Virus record (IMG/VR): IMGVR_UViG_3300030106_004815
Coordinates: 1-52,291 of that record
Strand: one strand, 5' to 3'
Length of the DNA stretch: 52,291 nt
Source of the DNA: a virus
Made by a program: the position numbers and the translations under genes. Shown here piece by piece: positions 47,788 through 52,291 of this stretch. The notes beneath the pieces were generated by a model. That model saw nothing but the letters and a program-made list of their open reading frames with translations. It was not told the origin of the DNA and made no database searches. How positions within the stretch are numbered: position 1 is the first letter of the stretch; each line of letters opens with the position of its first letter.

Positions 47788-49666
47788 ATTGTACTAAGCC
47801 ACCTTCTTTTTTGTATAATTTCTGGGTTTGTAGCATTAATGGAGATACTTTAACACCATAAGCTTCACCATACAAGTTCAAATCATATTTACCAATGAAC
47901 CTATATCCTGGCATTGTAACGGAAGAGGAATCTGCATGATACTTAATTTTATATTTTTTATCTAATTCTACTTCCCTAAAGTCTATCTTTTTGTATGGTT
48001 TATTAGGATCAGACAAACTGAATTTTATTTTACCTGCAGTTGTATCAAATAAACTTGCTTGTTTTTTCATTTCACTTGGTAATGATGCTAAAGATTTACC
48101 TTTTAAAGATTTCGCTCCAGATGCAAATCCATAGTTATCTATCGTTCCTAAAAATTTATCAGTATCAGCACCTCTCTTCATGTAATTAGCTGGAATTACT
48201 GCTACGTAGTCGGCTTTTTCTCTAGCCGCTTTGTTCAATAAAAGTTTTAAAGCGTAATTGTTGTAACTACTTCTATCTAACATAGGATAGTAATTAGCAA
48301 GTTCTGTCGTTTCGAAGTCATCTTGAAAATATTTTACTTGATCAGGTTTACCAGCACCTTTTCTAAGTAAAACATTATCAATAGATTTTATTGCTCTTGA
48401 TGCTTGATCACTTTCTACTCTACCCATTCCACCAGCAATAATTTTATCTCCAATTTTTTTTCTCGCATTTAACAAAAACGCAATTTCAGCATCTTTTTGA
48501 AAAGGGTTTTGTCTTACACTAGCATCGTAAGCAGGTGTTCTAGATTTCCGTAATGCTTTAGCAAGACGTTGTTGGGTATCAGATTGTATTTCATGAATCA
48601 TTAAAATTTTATCGCCATTAGGTGTATATCTTGTATCGTATCTGATATGCATGATAGGATTTTCTAAACCTTTATCTTTGTAATGTCCAAAGAATTTTTT
48701 TGGATTATTCCCTGGTATTTCTTCTGGTAATGAAACTACAGTTTCTCTATAGTTTTGACCCCCCTCAAAAGTATACCCTTCTTGATCTTCGTATCTTGGT
48801 TTTCTAACACTTTTTTTAACTCTTTGTAAATCATCAAACTCAAAATTTAATTGTTGGAACTCTCTTTGAAACTGAGGGTATTTATTTGCTAATGAAGCGA
48901 AATTAGGTTTGTTAGTTATTCCTCTATCTAAAGAATCAGTGAATTGATTAAGTATTTTATTTACTTCGGGGTCACTAATTGAAGTATTTATTTTATTATA
49001 AGTAGTTCTAAATTTATCTAAAATTCTTTTTTTTACTGGATCCGCTAATTCAGTCGCAAACTCAGTAGCTTGTAATCTGTTTGCTGGATTTAATCTTACT
49101 AGACTAGTTAAAACTCCGCCTGGAATTTTTATACCAGCTAATTTTGCAGCGTGTAAAACGCCACCTGTTAATTCACCTGATGGTGAGAAAGCAGCTATGT
49201 TAGCATCAAATAATTCTTCTAAAGGCACTGTCGTTTGTTTACCAGCTAGATATCCTGCTGTATTATCATAATTAAATTTTACTGGATTTAAAACTTTTTC
49301 TGTGTAGTTTTGTCCAAATATTTTTAAACTTCTTTCCCTTCGGTCTGTTAAAAACTTCATCCATTCATCAGCTGTAAATGTTCCTGGTCCTTTCTGTGCT
49401 ATACGATCATACAACGCACTTCCAAACATTAAGTTTTGATTTGACGGTGAGCCCATTTGCAGAGCGCCTGTTCTTGGTGGAGTTGGGTATTGTTGAATTG
49501 CTAAATCTTTTCTAACAGATTTAATTGCAGTGTCACCTGTTGTTTGAGGTAAAGTTTGTGGTGGTTTGTTTTGCACACGTTGAACAGGACTCGGATCAAC
49601 GACATTCTTTTTTTCTTTTTTTAATAAAGCTGAGATTCCTCGTTTAAAAAGATCTTTGAGGGCCAT
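47777..49666 (-). CDS. large protein with polyvalent-protein-like domain
   Basis: A 629-residue protein. The N-terminal 90 residues are Pro/Gln-rich; a helical middle follows. Around 305-370 there is an ETVVSLPEE strand, HYKDKGLENPI, HIRYDTRY (340-347) and HEIQSDTQQ (358-366), then AREKADYVAVIPANY near residue 480. This block resembles a domain of phage polyvalent and virion proteins with an unknown enzymatic role. It is placed between portal and the Gly-Met proteins, so it may be packaged and injected. No known catalytic set was identified. Confidence 0.6.
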   Translation of the reverse strand: MALKDLFKRGISALLKKEKKNVVDPSPVQRVQNKPPQTLPQTTGDTAIKSVRKDLAIQQYPTPPRTGALQMGSPSNQNLMFGSALYDRIAQKGPGTFTADEWMKFLTDRRERSLKIFGQNYTEKVLNPVKFNYDNTAGYLAGKQTTVPLEELFDANIAAFSPSGELTGGVLHAAKLAGIKIPGGVLTSLVRLNPANRLQATEFATELADPVKKRILDKFRTTYNKINTSISDPEVNKILNQFTDSLDRGITNKPNFASLANKYPQFQREFQQLNFEFDDLQRVKKSVRKPRYEDQEGYTFEGGQNYRETVVSLPEEIPGNNPKKFFGHYKDKGLENPIMHIRYDTRYTPNGDKILMIHEIQSDTQQRLAKALRKSRTPAYDASVRQNPFQKDAEIAFLLNARKKIGDKIIAGGMGRVESDQASRAIKSIDNVLLRKGAGKPDQVKYFQDDFETTELANYYPMLDRSSYNNYALKLLLNKAAREKADYVAVIPANYMKRGADTDKFLGTIDNYGFASGAKSLKGKSLASLPSEMKKQASLFDTTAGKIKFSLSDPNKPYKKIDFREVELDKKYKIKYHADSSSVTMPGYRFIGKYDLNLYGEAYGVKVSPLMLQTQKLYKKEGGLVQYGS

Positions 49667-49674
49667 TGACCCTC

Positions 49675-50598
49675 CTAGTACATTTTTGTAGGTTTGTTTC
49701 TACCCAATTTTACTTTGACTAAAACACCTTTTTTATAACCCATTGGGTTTGGTCTCATCATCATGCCACCGCCCATCATCTTCTTTTTTTTCTTTTCATC
49801 GTAATAATCTAAAGAAGGTTTTGCTCCACCTGGTTTAGGTTTGAAAGGACCAATAGAAAATGTTCCTTGATTTAATGAGCCTTTTTTATAACCTGGAACT
49901 TTCTTCATCATGCCACCGCCCATTTTTTTCTTAGCCTTAGCCTTTTCTTCATTCTTTTTCATTTTTCTTTTTAAATATTCTTTTGCTCCTAATCCTGCTG
50001 CTGCAACACCTAAAGCGATCTTACCTATTGTAGTTGCTCTAGCAGCTTTTAAAGCGAATCTAGCAGCTTTAGCTGCTTTTGAGTTTGCTCTAAGGGTTGG
50101 TTTTGTTCCTGATATTGTTGCTACTCTACCTTTGTCTTGTGGTCCTTGGAATACTTTTGAAAAACCTCTAAAGTTTTTTTTGTTTGCCATATCGCCTGAA
50201 TTTGCTTTCATAACTTTACCTGGTTTCATTTTCTCATCTTGTAAACCCATGCCTCTGCCTTTTGCTTTTTCAGCTCTAAGCACAGCAAAATCTTTTTTAT
50301 CAATTTTATTTCTTGGTGGAGCTTTAGCTGCAATCTTAGCTTGACCACCTGTTAATCTACTTATAGGTCGTTGTTTTAATCTTTTTCTTAAATCTTCATC
50401 TGTCATGCTTTGTCTTTGATAATCTCTTGGAAGTCGTCTATCTTCCATCTGATCTCCAAAATCTTTACCTGGAGATGGTGCAGCAAATGGTCCAGGTGAT
50501 CTTCGACCCGTTCCGCTACCTAAACCACCAAGTCCTGTTGGTCCCTTTCGAGGTCGTTTAGTTCTTCTTTTTCTTTTTTCTTCTACTCTTATTGGCAT
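49675..50598 (-). CDS. basic protein with Gly-Met repeat motif
   Basis: A 307-residue, Lys/Arg/Gly-rich protein. It carries an Ala-rich hydrophobic helix (RATTIGKIALGVAAAGLGAK) and two copies of a KMGGGMMKKVPGYKKG-type motif near the C-terminus (second: MMGGGMMMRPNPMGYKKG). The same motif appears in the gene upstream. Such proteins occur next to terminase and portal in marine phages, and the role is unknown. The motif is a good candidate for a protein or nucleic-acid contact. Confidence 0.65.
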   Translation of the reverse strand: MPIRVEEKRKRRTKRPRKGPTGLGGLGSGTGRRSPGPFAAPSPGKDFGDQMEDRRLPRDYQRQSMTDEDLRKRLKQRPISRLTGGQAKIAAKAPPRNKIDKKDFAVLRAEKAKGRGMGLQDEKMKPGKVMKANSGDMANKKNFRGFSKVFQGPQDKGRVATISGTKPTLRANSKAAKAARFALKAARATTIGKIALGVAAAGLGAKEYLKRKMKKNEEKAKAKKKMGGGMMKKVPGYKKGSLNQGTFSIGPFKPKPGGAKPSLDYYDEKKKKKMMGGGMMMRPNPMGYKKGVLVKVKLGRNKPTKMY

Positions 50599-51377
50599 TA
50601 TTTAACTCCTTTAAAATTTCCACCTCTGATAGCTGCACCCATACCTTTGCACACACCACCAGTTGTATAACCCATAGGCTTCTTCATCATACCACCGCCC
50701 ATTAGTTTTTTCTCTGTTTTTTTATTTTTTTTATAAGCTTGTTTAGTTTCAAGAGCTGCTCTTCTTTCCGCTCTGTCTAATCCTTCATCATAATCTTTTG
50801 CGTGAAGTTGAGCTTGTTTTGATCCAGCATATTTAATAAATTTTTTATCTAACATTTTTCCAAATGTATCTCCACCTGTAGCCATAGGTGCCACTTTATA
50901 ACCAGGCTTCATTGTTTCTTGTAAAAAATAATCCATAGTCCCAGGTTTAGGTCCTTGTTTTTTCATTTTACCCAGTGGTGTAACGGGTTTGTTATATTTT
51001 TCTTTTCTTTTCTCTTTAAATTTTTTTAAATCCTTCATGCTTTCTTTAAGATTTTTATGAGATTCCTTAAGTTTTTCATTTAGACTTAAACCTTTTTTTC
51101 CAGCCCCACCTAATCCACGTCCAGCTGCTCTTCCTAAACCACCAACATTGAAAGATTTTTTCTTAGATGCTCTTTGTCTAATTTTTCGAATAATTTCTTC
51201 TTCTAAAGTTGGTTTGCGTGAATCTTCAAACATTCCACTAGAAGGATCATCTTTTAATCGGTCTGCAAATTTCTTGGCACGTTCTCCGATTTTTTTCATA
51301 TCTACACCTTTAATCCTGTCTCCAGATCTTAGTTTTTTAAGAAATTCTATATCTCTTTGTGTTAGTCTATCAGCCAT
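50598..51377 (-). CDS. basic protein with Gly-Met motif
   Basis: A 259-residue, Lys-rich protein (LTQRDIEFLKKLRSGDRIKG at the start, a coiled coil at LKESHKNLKESMKDLKKFKE) with a C-terminal MGGGMMKKPMGYTTGG motif shared with the next gene. It shares a one-base junction with that gene and overlaps the terminase by eight bases. This could be a small-terminase-like or packaging protein by position, but the sequence does not show the typical fold. Confidence 0.6.
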   Translation of the reverse strand: MADRLTQRDIEFLKKLRSGDRIKGVDMKKIGERAKKFADRLKDDPSSGMFEDSRKPTLEEEIIRKIRQRASKKKSFNVGGLGRAAGRGLGGAGKKGLSLNEKLKESHKNLKESMKDLKKFKEKRKEKYNKPVTPLGKMKKQGPKPGTMDYFLQETMKPGYKVAPMATGGDTFGKMLDKKFIKYAGSKQAQLHAKDYDEGLDRAERRAALETKQAYKKNKKTEKKLMGGGMMKKPMGYTTGGVCKGMGAAIRGGNFKGVK

Positions 51378-52291
51378 AATACTTATAGTCCTTTTCTATC
51401 TTAAAATTAGGTGCATCTAAAGCATCGTTATATGTTGTTACAAATCCACCTTCCCTGAATCTTATCACTGCTTGGGTCATAGAGTCAACATAGTCATCGA
51501 ATTGTCCATGAGGAAAAGCAGCAACTTCTTCAATAACATCTTGGGCAAATTTCTCGTCTGTAGGGGCAAAAACCATACCAGACTCAAATATAGGAGCAAC
51601 AGAGTTTATTCTAGTATACTTATCCCTACCTCTTGCAGGCACATAATCGATCACAGGAATACCTGCTCTTCTTAACTCATGAATTAAAGGTTGTCCTGAA
51701 GCTTTAGCTTCAATGATAGTTGTTTCCGGTTGCCAGTATTGATATTGCTCTAACGCTAAATTTTTTAAATCTGGAAAGTCGAACCTTCCTTTAATTGCAT
51801 CTAATAAGATAATACAATCTTCATAACCTTCTGCAGGTTGAAATATTCCCCATGTTGTAATAGCAGAATAGTCCGAAGTTTCTTTTTTAGAATATGCAGT
51901 ATCATAACTTTGAATAACATGTTTAAGTACCGGTATCCGTTCTTCGTTCCACGGTTGCCACCAATCTCTTTTAATGATTGCACCTTCCTCTGACGTAGGG
52001 TCCTGCATGTATTGTGCATTCCAGTTTTTCGTTGTCACCGATGCTTTAACTTTTTCTAATTCTTCTAGTGGCCAGTATTCAGGCCATACAGGTTGTTCGT
52101 TGTCCAGTATTGCTGGAAAGCTTACAACTCTCCATGTATCTGCTTTTGGTTCTGATTGTGATTTGATGAGCCTTCCTGTTAAGTCATCCGTTGCCCATCT
52201 TGTCATAACAACGACTATCGAACCACCAGGTTGTAAACGCTGTCTGGGTCCTGATGAATACCATTCATAAGCACGTTCCATTGCAGAATCT
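51370..52291 (-). CDS. terL: large terminase subunit, C-terminal part (truncated by window end)
   Basis: At least 306 residues of the packaging motor; the frame stays open to the last base, so the N-terminal ATPase domain lies outside. SIVVVMTRW is the end of the ATPase core (coupling and ARG region). The RNase H-like nuclease has Asp127 (IQSYDTAYS), Glu191 (TIIEAKASG) and Asp262/263/266 (GQFDDYVDS). It cuts and translocates the genome into the capsid through the portal. The gene heads the leftward structural operon. Confidence 0.92.
   Translation of the reverse strand, partial: DSAMERAYEWYSSGPRQRLQPGGSIVVVMTRWATDDLTGRLIKSQSEPKADTWRVVSFPAILDNEQPVWPEYWPLEELEKVKASVTTKNWNAQYMQDPTSEEGAIIKRDWWQPWNEERIPVLKHVIQSYDTAYSKKETSDYSAITTWGIFQPAEGYEDCIILLDAIKGRFDFPDLKNLALEQYQYWQPETTIIEAKASGQPLIHELRRAGIPVIDYVPARGRDKYTRINSVAPIFESGMVFAPTDEKFAQDVIEEVAAFPHGQFDDYVDSMTQAVIRFREGGFVTTYNDALDAPNFKIEKDYKYYG

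Noticed and set aside
49910-50344. 144-codon plus-strand open frame
   Set aside because: Antisense of the Lys/Ala-rich Gly-Met protein; Lys codons read in reverse give Phe/Leu-rich frames that stay open by composition.
1-52291. Possible circular completeness of the window
   Set aside because: The terminase frame is open at the right end and joining to base 1 would not supply the missing ATPase domain (about 200 or more residues), so the window is a fragment.
1-52291. tRNA, rRNA, CRISPR or transposon
   Set aside because: Intergenic gaps are short and were examined by eye; no cloverleaf, repeat-spacer array, transposase or insertion-sequence ends were seen. A tRNA search program would be decisive.

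Overview
The window reads as most of the genome of a tailed bacteriophage from an AT-rich marine host. The evidence is gene content: large terminase, portal, scaffold, major capsid protein, head-tail adaptor proteins, a nozzle-like protein, large internal virion-type proteins and a complete DNA replication module. Genes are packed with 1-20 nt overlaps (many ATGA and TAATG junctions). No tail sheath, tail tube or tape-measure gene was recognised, so a short-tailed (podovirus-like) particle is the best guess. Many small proteins look like those of uncultured marine phages and phages of SAR11-type bacteria, but the host cannot be read from the sequence. No integrase, phage RNA polymerase, tRNA, rRNA or CRISPR array was seen. 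The window stops inside the terminase gene, so it is incomplete and those absences are provisional.

Layout. (1) 1-3.3 kb: short early-type genes, mostly minus strand, with a plus-strand block at 1958-2804 and a 167-nt intergenic region holding a large inverted repeat. (2) 3.3-12.1 kb: replication and recombination. This holds a family A DNA polymerase, a DUF3310 protein, a UvrD-like SF1 helicase, an archaeo-eukaryotic-type primase, a probable ssDNA-binding protein, a coiled-coil partner, a plus-strand SNF2-like helicase and a PD-(D/E)XK exonuclease. (3) 12.1-20.1 kb: a small membrane protein, then large internal or ejection-type virion proteins. (4) 20.2-28.5 kb: two glycosyltransferases, five 2-oxoglutarate/Fe(II) oxygenase-like proteins, a DUF6065-like protein and several structural genes, including the nozzle-like protein. 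(5) 28.6-35.1 kb: tail fibre and repeat-rich structural proteins, adaptors and a cluster of very basic small proteins. (6) 35.1-38.7 kb: a sixth 2OG oxygenase, an M15 endolysin and a run of small membrane or secreted proteins that is probably the lysis region. (7) 38.7-52.3 kb: capsid and packaging genes, namely decoration-type proteins, capsid, scaffold, GroES-like co-chaperonin, methyltransferase, holin-like protein, LAGLIDADG endonuclease, portal, a large polyvalent-like protein, two Gly-Met motif proteins and the terminase C-terminus.

How it works together. Minus-strand transcription appears to run from terminase (right) through head, tail and lysis genes towards the replication genes (left). 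A strong terminator follows the capsid gene, and a good sigma70-type promoter overlaps it and restarts transcription into the decoration genes. The most unusual aspects are the six oxygenases interleaved with glycosyltransferases and virion genes, a hairpin that hides a ribosome-binding site at 38.7 kb, the terminator/promoter overlap at 40.0 kb, the inverted repeat at 0.45 kb, and several genes that overlap in different frames.
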